Assembly (NCBI GenBank): GCA_963816785.1
Contig: CAWFLL010000004.1
Span: 744,001 to 808,000 of the forward strand
Reading direction: 5' to 3'
Origin: VRUE01 sp963816785
GTDB lineage: Bacteria > Actinomycetota > Thermoleophilia > Solirubrobacterales > 70-9
DNA: 64,000 nt
Numbering within the stretch: the first letter of the stretch is position 1; every line of letters begins with the position of its first letter. Below the pieces are notes generated by a model. The model did no database searches. It was not told the origin of the DNA and saw only the letters and a list, made by a program, of their open reading frames with translations. Made by a program: the position numbers and the translations under genes. Positions 35,126-43,655 of the stretch are shown here, piece after piece.

Positions 35126-36325
35126 TCAGCCGTTCAGCCGGACCTCGGCGACCACGCCGGCGTGGTCGGAGGGCCAGAACGGCGGGGCCGCCTGGAACGG
35201 CGTGTCCCCGACCAGCTCGGCCTCGTCTCCATCCGAGCGCGCGGCGCCGCGGCTGAGAATCAGGTCGATCCGGGTCCGCAACGTCGAAACCGGATTGTTC
35301 AGCGCCCCCGGCGCGAGCGGCGGGGTGTTCGACTCCTGGCAGCACGAGCTGCCGGAGCCGAGCTCATCCTCCTCCCAAGCGTCACGGAATTTGCCGGGCG
35401 CGGTGAGCTGCGCGTACGAATTGGTCGTAGAGCCGTCCGATGCGGAGTTGAAGTCGCCGGTGGCGATGATCGTCCCGCCCTTGCCCGGGCCCGCGAGGAA
35501 CTCGGCCGCCTGCGCCTGCTGTGTGGCCGGGAAGTCCTCGGTCTCGAGGTGGGTGTTCACGAACCGGAACGGCTGGCGCATCAGCTTCGCGTCGATGCTG
35601 GCCCAGCCGCGGTCGAACGACAGCGGGCCGACGGGCGAGTTGAGGACCTCCTGAGTGGTGTAGCGCCCGCTCTTTGGATTGCTCCAGGTCAGTCCCGGCG
35701 TGTCGTCGTTGACGAGGATCACATCGCGATCCTGGAGCTGCACCGAGCAGGTGATGGTCAGGTTCGGTTGGACGCAGCCCGGCAGCGCGAGCGGCGCCGG
35801 GCCGATGTTCGCGTTATTCGCGACGGCCGCCACCGAGTAGTCGAGCCCGTGGTTGGCGAGGTCGCTCTGCAGGATGGCGAGGAAGTCGTAGCCGGGGGGC
35901 GGGTTGAGGCCGCCGGTCGTCCACTTCGTGACCTCCTGCAGGCCGATGAGGTCCGGATCCTCGGCCTGGATCTCGTCGGCGATCGCCTCGGCGCGCACCG
36001 GGAAGTTCGTGTACTGCACTGTCGCGTAGATCTGCGCGACGGCTTCGACGAACGCCGTCGGGTCGTTCGCGCTGAGCGCGGGTACGAGGCTGGAGCCCAG
36101 ATAGAGGTTCTGGGTCATCACGCTCAGGTCGTGCTTGCCCTTCTTGCCGTCGTGCTTGCCCTTCTTACCGGATGCCTTTGGATGGCCATGGCTCGCATGA
36201 CCATGGCCGGGGGCAGCCGTCACCTTTGCAGGCTTGGTGGCTGAGGCGGACGAGGCCAGCAGGCCGAGCGTGACCAGAAGCGCGGCGATCACGGCAGCGA
36301 AGCGGAGGCGGGCCAAGAAACTCAT
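35126..36325 (-). CDS. Secreted endonuclease/exonuclease/phosphatase-fold protein
   Basis: 399 residues from ATG 36325, with GAGGAGAAG just upstream; the ATG at 36358 lacks this. Signal peptide: FAAVIAALLVTLGLLASSAS, then a Gly/His/Lys linker with the duplicate GKKGKHDGKKGKHD. The catalytic domain has LSVMTQNLYLG, DLIGLQEVTKW (metal Glu), RFVNTHLETED, TIIATGDFNSASDG and a final WPSDHAGVVAEV (catalytic His). This is the DNase I/sphingomyelinase-like fold; substrate may be nucleic acid or phospholipid. Alone on its strand. Confidence 0.87.
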   Translation of the reverse strand: MSFLARLRFAAVIAALLVTLGLLASSASATKPAKVTAAPGHGHASHGHPKASGKKGKHDGKKGKHDLSVMTQNLYLGSSLVPALSANDPTAFVEAVAQIYATVQYTNFPVRAEAIADEIQAEDPDLIGLQEVTKWTTGGLNPPPGYDFLAILQSDLANHGLDYSVAAVANNANIGPAPLALPGCVQPNLTITCSVQLQDRDVILVNDDTPGLTWSNPKSGRYTTQEVLNSPVGPLSFDRGWASIDAKLMRQPFRFVNTHLETEDFPATQQAQAAEFLAGPGKGGTIIATGDFNSASDGSTTNSYAQLTAPGKFRDAWEEDELGSGSSCCQESNTPPLAPGALNNPVSTLRTRIDLILSRGAARSDGDEAELVGDTPFQAAPPFWPSDHAGVVAEVRLNG

Positions 36326-36507
36326 TTCTTCTCCTCGAGGTGGGATCGAAATCGTCATTAGCTGAACGAACCGTCGTCAGTGCTTCTTGCGCGCTCCGAC
36401 CCTGCCGCCACCGCGGCTCCATGGTAGCGGCAGCCCAGCAATAGGGCATAACCCGGAAACGAAAAAGGCCCCGGAACCGCGGATCTGCCCCGCTAGGCCC
36501 AACTACC

Positions 36508-36948
36508 TCACAGATCTGTACCCGGCAATTGGCTGGCCTGCTTTACCCAGTCGGCGAGCTGAGCTTCGTCGAGCTCGTGGTCCCCGTAAATGTCGAGGTA
36601 GCGCACCTCCTTCTGCTTGGACTCGCCGGGGGGGACAGGACGCAGCAACATGCCGCGGAAGAAAGCCACTTTGACGTAGTTCGTGAAGGTATGGAAGTTG
36701 AGGAACCAGCCCTGGCCCTCGACTCCGTAGAAGGGCGAGTTCCACTTGACCGCCTTGCGCACGCCGGGGACGGTGTGCACGATGAGTGCGTCGAGGCGGC
36801 GCCCGATGTCGCTCTTCCAGTCCGGCATGGCAGCGATGTAGGCCTGCACGGGGGCGTCGCCGTCACCCTTCGCGATCTGAGGGTTGCCGCCTGCGAGGAG
36901 GGCCGGCCTCGCAACCTTCGCCGACTTCTTGGACTTCTTTTCATTCAT
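36508..36948 (-). CDS. DUF1801 (YdhG-like) protein
   Basis: 146 residues. A Lys-rich N-terminus is followed by QAYIAAMPDWKSDIGRRLDA and VPGVRKAVKWNSPFYGVEGQ, with FTNYVKVAFFRGMLLRPVPP later, as in the YdhG/DUF1801 fold once proposed as an iron chaperone (Fra-like). The role is not settled for the family. It is separate from its neighbours. Confidence 0.82.
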   Translation of the reverse strand: MNEKKSKKSAKVARPALLAGGNPQIAKGDGDAPVQAYIAAMPDWKSDIGRRLDALIVHTVPGVRKAVKWNSPFYGVEGQGWFLNFHTFTNYVKVAFFRGMLLRPVPPGESKQKEVRYLDIYGDHELDEAQLADWVKQASQLPGTDL

Positions 36949-37029
36949 TCATTTCACTCCCAGCAAAGCGCCAGCACTCGACTCTGATGTAGCGAAGGCA
37001 CAATGCCCTGATCATGGGACCACGCTCGC

Positions 37030-37413
37030 CTAGGAGGTCGCTGGCTCAGCTTGCGTCGCCGTAACCTGCCACCAATTGCAGCGCCAACCGTACGCACCGC
37101 CGACACTGAAGACTCGGGTATTGGTGAACTGCTCTGGGCGTCCCTCCAGCTCGACGACGCACGACACGGCCGCAACCGTGTCGGATTGCCAGACGCGTAG
37201 GGAGCCGGGGACGATCGTCCTTTCCAACGGCTGCGCATCGCGAGTCGCCTTCAGGAAGCTGCCTCGGTCCTCGAGCGGCTTCGAAGCCGCGGAGCGGCGA
37301 AGGGCAAAGTCGTCTGCCAAGACATGGTCGAGGAACTCGTCCCAGGGCAACCCCTCGCACGCCCGATGTGCCTCGGCCTCGAACATGAGCGCGTTCAACT
37401 GTTCAATCTCCAT
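37030..37413 (-). CDS. SnoaL/DUF4440-like protein
   Basis: 127 residues from the ATG at 37413, preceded by GGAGGGATCG, which decides it over the upstream in-frame ATGs. It reads LNALMFEAEAHRACEGLPWD, then FLDHVLADDFALRRSAASKP, then VAAVSCVVELEGRPEQFTNT and WRCNWWQVTATQAE, a small NTF2-like fold. Function unknown. Confidence 0.72.
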   Translation of the reverse strand: MEIEQLNALMFEAEAHRACEGLPWDEFLDHVLADDFALRRSAASKPLEDRGSFLKATRDAQPLERTIVPGSLRVWQSDTVAAVSCVVELEGRPEQFTNTRVFSVGGAYGWRCNWWQVTATQAEPATS

Positions 37414-37460
37414 CGATCCCTCCATCGGTCGCATGGCCTTGAGCACTCGATCCGCCCCTG

Positions 37461-39188
37461 TCAGGGGCCCGGCAGGTCCTCGACCAGGTCGAACGCGAGG
37501 CCCGACGATCCCTCGCCGCGGCCCGGCCTGACGCGTCGCGCCTCCCACACGACCGTGTCGCCGTTAACCCAGCGCGTGCGCCGGATGCTGCGCGAGGCTT
37601 GGACTCCTGCACGGGGAATCGCCTCCTCGTTGACGTAGTACGGCGAGCGCTCCGGCTCGAGCAGCTGCCCGCGCGCATAGACGGGCTCGAGGGTGCCCGC
37701 CGCGTTGGGGATCTCCATCGCCCCCCGCCGGAAGAGGAACGACCGCGGGCCATTTGGCTCCGGCACCAGCGGGATCCAGTTGTCGGGCACCGTGGTGCCC
37801 GCCACGTACTGGATCGCCGGGCCGCCGGGCGTTCGCTGTCGCGGGGGAGGAGGAGGATCGGCCTCAAGCCGCAGCCGCCACGGCTCGTAGCCGTCGAGGG
37901 GAGCGTCCATCGGCCCTTGCAGCACGCGCTCGATCCCCCAGCCAAGCGCTGCCATCTCGTCGCGGATGAATGCGACCTGCTCGAGCTCGGGGCCATCGAG
38001 GACGTCCGTGACCGTGGGCGGGTGCAGGAGAACCCTCCCGGCCGTGCCCGACAAGTTGAACATCTCCCACGGGCGGGCGCCGCCCGGCATCGGCAGCTCG
38101 CCCGTCGGCCGGATCACAGTCCTCACGCCGAAGGTGTCCGTCACCACCAGCAGCCGGACACGACTCAGCGATCCGCTCGCAAGCGGGAGCGGCAGCATGA
38201 ACCACTCGTCGCCCGCCACGAGCGCGAACTGCATCACCACTAGCTTGGCCAGGTCCACGCTCTGCACGTCGGTTCGGCCGAAGTCGGTGCGCCCGTCCTC
38301 GAACTGCCACCAGCGGGGGTTCGGCATTCCCGGGAACGACACGTTGTTCGGCAGGAACGACCACTCTGCGTTGGCGGCCTGCGCGGTCTGGCCGCCGCCG
38401 AGCGTCGCGTCGGTGGCGGAGAACGAGTACCAGTCGAGGTGCCCGCCGCCGAAGTCGGTGCCGTCCAGACGCAGGTCGCCCGCGTCGCTCTCGGAGCCCA
38501 CCGAGAACTCGTAGCCGAGGCGCTGGGCGTCCCAAGCCGAGTCCTGTTCGGGCTCGCTGTACAGGGAGCGGCGGTAGTCGCGGAAGGCCTCGAGCGCCGT
38601 CACCACCGCGGCCTTGTCGGTCTGCGACAGCCCGAGGGCCGGAAGCGGCGGCACCTGTGTCAGATCGGCCGCGTTTTCGACGATCGCCTGATAGAGGGCG
38701 TTGCCGTCCACTGTCGACCCCGCCACGAGAGACCTGAACCGCGCCGCCTCGATGCTTGGGGGCTGATCCGCCGGTACGGTCGCGTCGATGGCGTACTCGT
38801 TCCGAAACGCCCCCAGCTGGGCGGTCGGCACGAGCGCCTCAAAGCGCAGGCCAAGCTGCACAGCTCCACGCAGTCCGAGCTCCACCGGCTTGCGCTCCAC
38901 ATGCGCCTCGAGCGGCATGTCCGGGTCGAGCGGCCCGCCCGTCCCCGACAGCGAGGGCCGGTAGCTGGTAAGCGGCGCCGACTCGGTGCGGATTGTGGCC
39001 TGGACCAACGACCCGCCGTCCTCGCCGCTCAGCTCGCCGACCTGCCATTGCCGCGCGAGCATCCACAGCGGGTCCCGCACCCGCGCTTGAAGGGCGAGCG
39101 CGAACTGGTCAGGCTGTGGCTCACCGGGGGGTGCGGCAGCCACACCGGAGCGCGGCTCGAGCCTGGTCCAGATCGTTATCGACGCCAT
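37461..39188 (-). CDS. Uncharacterised 575-aa protein, end of giant operon
   Basis: 575 residues, starting immediately after the stop of the 1488-aa gene. The conserved-looking N-terminus has DPLWMLARQWQVGELSGEDG, a motif I recall from conserved hypotheticals of diverse bacteria. Other features: WSFLPNNVSFPGMPNPRWWQ, VQSVDLAKLVVMQFALVAGD, and a Trp/Pro-rich centre. No signal peptide or membrane segment is seen. No function is known. It lies last in a four-gene operon of very large proteins. Confidence 0.75.
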   Translation of the reverse strand: MASITIWTRLEPRSGVAAAPPGEPQPDQFALALQARVRDPLWMLARQWQVGELSGEDGGSLVQATIRTESAPLTSYRPSLSGTGGPLDPDMPLEAHVERKPVELGLRGAVQLGLRFEALVPTAQLGAFRNEYAIDATVPADQPPSIEAARFRSLVAGSTVDGNALYQAIVENAADLTQVPPLPALGLSQTDKAAVVTALEAFRDYRRSLYSEPEQDSAWDAQRLGYEFSVGSESDAGDLRLDGTDFGGGHLDWYSFSATDATLGGGQTAQAANAEWSFLPNNVSFPGMPNPRWWQFEDGRTDFGRTDVQSVDLAKLVVMQFALVAGDEWFMLPLPLASGSLSRVRLLVVTDTFGVRTVIRPTGELPMPGGARPWEMFNLSGTAGRVLLHPPTVTDVLDGPELEQVAFIRDEMAALGWGIERVLQGPMDAPLDGYEPWRLRLEADPPPPPRQRTPGGPAIQYVAGTTVPDNWIPLVPEPNGPRSFLFRRGAMEIPNAAGTLEPVYARGQLLEPERSPYYVNEEAIPRAGVQASRSIRRTRWVNGDTVVWEARRVRPGRGEGSSGLAFDLVEDLPGP

Positions 39189-42100
39189 CTACATCATCCG
39201 CCCGAGATAGTCGAACGACACCGTGTCCCCGTCGGGGTTGAAGGCGAAGTAGGTCATCGGGAGCACCTGACCGCCCTCCACCAATGTGTCGAGCGTGACC
39301 GTACGCGCCCGAGCGAGGTCAAGGGTCTCGAGCAGCACCTCGAACAGCCCCTCCTCGCTCCAACCCGTCGCCGGGTCGGGCGGCACCGCGACCAGCAGGG
39401 ACTGCGGCGCGCGAGCCGTCGGCTGGTCGTAGTGGAAGGCGATCCCGGCGGACTCCTCGGTTCCGGGAATGCGCTCGGGCCACTCGTCGATCATCAACCC
39501 CGCGTGCACGGCGGTCGGGTCGTACCCGGCGGCCGGAAGGACCGTCTCGAACGCGACGCGACCGTCGGCGGGCGCGCGATCGCCGGCGGCGAACGGTAGG
39601 GCCACCCAGCGGTCGGCCGGCGCCCCTCCGCTCGTGTCCGCCGGCGGCAGCTGCGCGATCGTCAGCTCGAGCGGGCCGGAGCCTGCCGCCACCTGGGCGC
39701 AGGTATCGAGCGCGTCGAGGCGCGAGATCGCCGGGCGCACGTGCGTGAGTCGCTGCACCCAGCGCGCCCGCTCCTGGTCGTCGCCGCCGGAGAGGAGCGA
39801 CGTCGATTCGCCCAGCGCCGCCTCGAAGCCCGGCCCGTCGACGGGCACGAACTCGGGCAGGACAGCGAAGCCGTCTCCGAATATCGCCTGAAGCCCCCCA
39901 ACGAGGCGGTCGCCCTGCTCAGCGGGGGTCGGCACCGCGGGCAACGCCGGGAGCGCGTTCACCGTGGCGATTCGTTCCCTCAGCAGCTCCGCGGCCCGCA
40001 GTGCCTGCTCGGCGAGCCCAGCGCCCTCCTCGGAGCGCGGCAACGCGCCATCGACGCCGTAAGCGCTCGCCTCGAGCAGGTGCCTCCACGCGTCGGCGAG
40101 CGCGCTTGCGTCCGCGGGGTTCGCCGCCAGCCGCGTCGCGTCGTCCACCAGCGAGCCGTTCACCTCATCGGCGAGGTCGGAGATCGCGGTGAGGGCGTCC
40201 TGGAGGCGGGCGAGGTCGGCGCGTAGGTTGTCGTCGGCGCCCGCGCGGCGCTCCGGCTCCACCAGGTCTGCCGGCCCGAGCGGCCGCGCCGAGCCGATGA
40301 GGTCCCGCGCGGCGCGCACGCACGTAAGGAGCGACGCGAACGGCAGGTCTCCCCCCGCCGGCTGCTCGAACCGCACGGTGAGGTCGCCGGGCGCGGCCAC
40401 CCCCGCGGCGGCGAGCAGCTCACGGGCGGCGATCAGGATCCGCTGCTCCAGCTCGGAGCCCACCGGATCCTGCGGGAGCTCTGCCAACGGCACCAGGTCG
40501 AGCGGGCCGAGGTCGAGATCGGCCAAGGTCACGGACACGCTGCCGCCGGTGTACTCCACGGTGCAGGAGGCATTTGAAGGCAGCTGCGTGGTGAGCCAGG
40601 CGTCGAGCCGCGGCTCGGCCAGCGCCCGCGGACGCGTGCCGCCCGGCCACGATGCTTCTCGCGCCGGTGGGTCCGTGAGCAGGAGGAGCACCCGGTGGAC
40701 CACCGTCGTGCTCCGTCGGGGGGTGCGTACCACCTGCGGCTCCGGCGGCCGGTCGCCGCGCGACACGGCGTCGAGGATCGCTCCGCCGCGCCCGTAGTTG
40801 CCCTGGACGAGCTGGAACACGCTCTCGGCCAGCGACAGGTCCGCGATCGAGTCGAAGGCCTCCGTGAGGCCGTCGATCGCATCGGTCACCTCCTGCGGCA
40901 GCTCGTCGGGCCAGTCAAGACCGCCCTCCAAAGACGCGGCGCGCTGCAGTGCGAGCCCGTCGACGACGTTCGCCGCCGCCACCTCCTCGGTGGCTGCCCC
41001 AGGCTGCGTCAGCTTGTTCGCCACGATCGGGAATCGGTCGCGGAAGTCCTGGATGTATCCGTCCTGCCCGCTCTCGTGGAGCGCCCTCTCGAACCGGTAT
41101 CCCAGCAGCGTGCCGATCGGCTGCCCCTCTCGCACGCCATCGAGCATGTACATCGCGGTGCGCACCCTGTCCGACGACAGATCAATCGCAAGCTGCGCGC
41201 CTTCTGTGGAGTCGAGGTTCTCCAGGTACCCGCTGCGGAGGACCGCGGCGGCGGCGGCCTGCGACGCCGATGGCGCGTGGATGAAGCCCCCGCTCTCGGC
41301 GCGCGGCTCGAGCGGCGAGGAGGGCGCCTGCTCGCCCGGGTGGCGGGCCTGCCAGTCGGCGTCGAGGTCGGTCACCGCCGCCAGCTCGTCGCCGGTCACT
41401 GGCGTCCCCTGCGGCGAGGGAACGATCGGCCCTACGCAGCCGTAGGCGCCGAGCCGGATCTCGCCGACGCCGGAGTCGCGCATGTCGCGGAGCAGGTCTG
41501 TGGCAAGCGAGGTGACCCACGGGTCGAGCCTGTGGCTGAACGTGTCCATCGTCTCCACGAAAAGCCGCTCGAGCTCGGCGGTCGGCACCCCTGCGAGCGC
41601 CTCAAGCGCCGCGTAGAGCTCGTTGAGCCGGTCGAAGCGGATGTCGTCCGCTTCGGGCGGCCCCGGCTGGCCGCGATGCGTGTCGAGGTACTCGGCCATC
41701 GTCTCGGCGCCATCCGTGAGTCCTGCCACCGGCCGCTCGAGCGCGTCCCACGGTGTCATCTTCTCGTCGGTCGGGTTGAACCCCGTGAACTCCTCCTCGC
41801 TCAGGTAGTAGCTGATCTCGCCGGCCCAGCGAAGCGCCTCGAATGCGCGTGCCGCGTTCTCGAGCAGCACGGACTGGCGCAGCACGTTGAACAGCAGCGA
41901 TGTGGGCGGGGTTCCACCGGGATAGGCGGTCATGTCGCGGACGTCGAGCACTGGGGCGGAAGCGAGCCACGAGATGTAGTTGGTCGTGGCGGCGAGCCCA
42001 TCGTCCTCCGAGAGCGGCTCGTCCTGCACGGGGGGCATCTTCACCTGCCCGTCCCTCGAGGAGAGCGAGATGTAGTCGGCGCGCACGTCCTCGGCGATCC

Positions 42101-43655
42101 CGATTCCCTCGAGGAGCGGCTTGACCCAGGAGTACTCGGCAGCGAGCTGTTCCTGCATGCCGTTCACCTGGACGAACGCGCCGAAATAGTCGAGGAAGTT
42201 GCTGCCGAGCGCGTGCCGGCGGCGAAAGCTCTGCGAGTCGGCGTCCATCCGGAGCAGCCCCGCGAGATGCTCGGTCTCGTCGCCCCCCGGCTTGCCCACG
42301 AACGGGCCCTGCTCGGAGCTCGTGATCCAGTTCGGGAGCGCCCGCTCGAGAAACGCCACGAGGTGCGACTGCAGCCTCGTTGACCGCTTGCCGCTCCGGC
42401 CCGCCAGCGACGTGACGGGCAGGATGCCGTACGGCTGCGCGCCCACACGCAGTGCGGGCAGGGGTCCCCGCGGCCGGACCACGTCACGGAACCAGCGGCG
42501 CGCCGCCTCCTCGTCGTCGCGCGTCACTGCGGGTCCCAGCATCTCGCGCAGGAAGTAGCCGGCGGTGGAGGGCCAAAGCGCCACCCCCATTGCCTGCGCA
42601 TTTGTCTGCTCGCCTGCGTCGGCACGCTCCACGCGCTCGAGCTTCGCCCCCGAGATGCCGAGCGCGTAGGCCACCGCCGCGCCGTCGTCGAGGTCCGGGG
42701 CGATCGCGCGCTCGACACCGAAGCTCCGCTCGTACCCGGGGTCCTGCCGGCTCCAGCCCGAGGGCGAATCGCCGGTGTTGTTGGTGGGAGTGCCCTGGCG
42801 CACGAAGCCGATGCCGTCGGTGTAGCGGTGGGCATCGATGAGCGCCTCGAGCTCGAGGCGGTCCGTCTGCGGAGTCGGAGCGGTTACGTGCGTCGTCACA
42901 ACCGGGCCGCCGGCCTGGCGGGGGCCCGACGTGCCGATCACGAGCAGCTCCCGCACGAGCTGGGACTCGTCGGCGGTCAACGGGATCCGCTGCGCCATTC
43001 CGCGCGCCACGGCGGTGTCGAAGTCGACCATCCAGCGCAGCTCCTCAGTTGCCTGGAGGTCACGCGGGTCGAGCTGCGCCGGCTGCGCCTGCGGGTCGGG
43101 GCCCACCGCAAGCGGCTTGTCGATCGGATTGTCGAAGGCCACGAGGCGCGCGCTGCCGTTCGGCGCGCGCACCAACGCGGTCCAGCGCGCGGGCAGTCCC
43201 GCCGCGTAGGGCGCGCGCGACCAGGACGACTCGCGGAGATCGGAGGCCGCGGGCTGGTCGAATGCCGGCTCCGACGGCAGCGGCTCGTCCGCGTCCGTGG
43301 AGTCGTCGGGTCGGTCGCCGGGATTGGTCGGCAGGTGTGCCTGCACGATCCACGCGGCGCGGGTCGACCCGAACTTCGTGGCCAGCTCGCGCCACGGCGG
43401 CCGCTCGTCGGCGTCGGCCGCCGTTCCCACCCGCCAGAGGTCCTGCCAGTAGCGTTCGGCCGCCTTCACCTCCGCCTCGGACAACTCCGGCTCATGGGTG
43501 TCGATCGAGATCTGGTCGGGGAACACGCGCAGCCACAGCTCGCGACCCCCGGCGCCGTCGGCGAAGCGCGTCTCGAGGCGGACGGGCAGCAGCAGAACCG
43601 GTACGCCTGGCAGCGTCACCCCGCTGCCGCCGCTCGTGTCGATGCCGTCAGGCAT
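39189..43655 (-). CDS. Uncharacterised 1488-aa protein of giant operon
   Basis: 1488 residues. The N-terminus VPVLLLPVRLETRFADGAGG, then ELWLRVFPDQISIDTHEPEL and AAERYWQDLWRVG, matches a conserved pattern that I associate with unstudied operons in several phyla. The middle is helical (many Asp/Glu/Leu) and repeats of proline-poor helices run to about residue 1280. The C-terminus ends MTYFAFNPDGDTVSFDYLGR. No catalytic motif, signal or membrane segment is evident. It overlaps the 1002-aa gene by 8 bases and abuts the 575-aa gene. Confidence 0.78.
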   Translation of the reverse strand: MPDGIDTSGGSGVTLPGVPVLLLPVRLETRFADGAGGRELWLRVFPDQISIDTHEPELSEAEVKAAERYWQDLWRVGTAADADERPPWRELATKFGSTRAAWIVQAHLPTNPGDRPDDSTDADEPLPSEPAFDQPAASDLRESSWSRAPYAAGLPARWTALVRAPNGSARLVAFDNPIDKPLAVGPDPQAQPAQLDPRDLQATEELRWMVDFDTAVARGMAQRIPLTADESQLVRELLVIGTSGPRQAGGPVVTTHVTAPTPQTDRLELEALIDAHRYTDGIGFVRQGTPTNNTGDSPSGWSRQDPGYERSFGVERAIAPDLDDGAAVAYALGISGAKLERVERADAGEQTNAQAMGVALWPSTAGYFLREMLGPAVTRDDEEAARRWFRDVVRPRGPLPALRVGAQPYGILPVTSLAGRSGKRSTRLQSHLVAFLERALPNWITSSEQGPFVGKPGGDETEHLAGLLRMDADSQSFRRRHALGSNFLDYFGAFVQVNGMQEQLAAEYSWVKPLLEGIGIAEDVRADYISLSSRDGQVKMPPVQDEPLSEDDGLAATTNYISWLASAPVLDVRDMTAYPGGTPPTSLLFNVLRQSVLLENAARAFEALRWAGEISYYLSEEEFTGFNPTDEKMTPWDALERPVAGLTDGAETMAEYLDTHRGQPGPPEADDIRFDRLNELYAALEALAGVPTAELERLFVETMDTFSHRLDPWVTSLATDLLRDMRDSGVGEIRLGAYGCVGPIVPSPQGTPVTGDELAAVTDLDADWQARHPGEQAPSSPLEPRAESGGFIHAPSASQAAAAAVLRSGYLENLDSTEGAQLAIDLSSDRVRTAMYMLDGVREGQPIGTLLGYRFERALHESGQDGYIQDFRDRFPIVANKLTQPGAATEEVAAANVVDGLALQRAASLEGGLDWPDELPQEVTDAIDGLTEAFDSIADLSLAESVFQLVQGNYGRGGAILDAVSRGDRPPEPQVVRTPRRSTTVVHRVLLLLTDPPAREASWPGGTRPRALAEPRLDAWLTTQLPSNASCTVEYTGGSVSVTLADLDLGPLDLVPLAELPQDPVGSELEQRILIAARELLAAAGVAAPGDLTVRFEQPAGGDLPFASLLTCVRAARDLIGSARPLGPADLVEPERRAGADDNLRADLARLQDALTAISDLADEVNGSLVDDATRLAANPADASALADAWRHLLEASAYGVDGALPRSEEGAGLAEQALRAAELLRERIATVNALPALPAVPTPAEQGDRLVGGLQAIFGDGFAVLPEFVPVDGPGFEAALGESTSLLSGGDDQERARWVQRLTHVRPAISRLDALDTCAQVAAGSGPLELTIAQLPPADTSGGAPADRWVALPFAAGDRAPADGRVAFETVLPAAGYDPTAVHAGLMIDEWPERIPGTEESAGIAFHYDQPTARAPQSLLVAVPPDPATGWSEEGLFEVLLETLDLARARTVTLDTLVEGGQVLPMTYFAFNPDGDTVSFDYLGRMM

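Noticed and set aside
36450..36507. GC-rich inverted sequence after the DUF1801 gene as a terminator
   Set aside because: Arms are imperfect and several pairings are possible; support was too weak to list.
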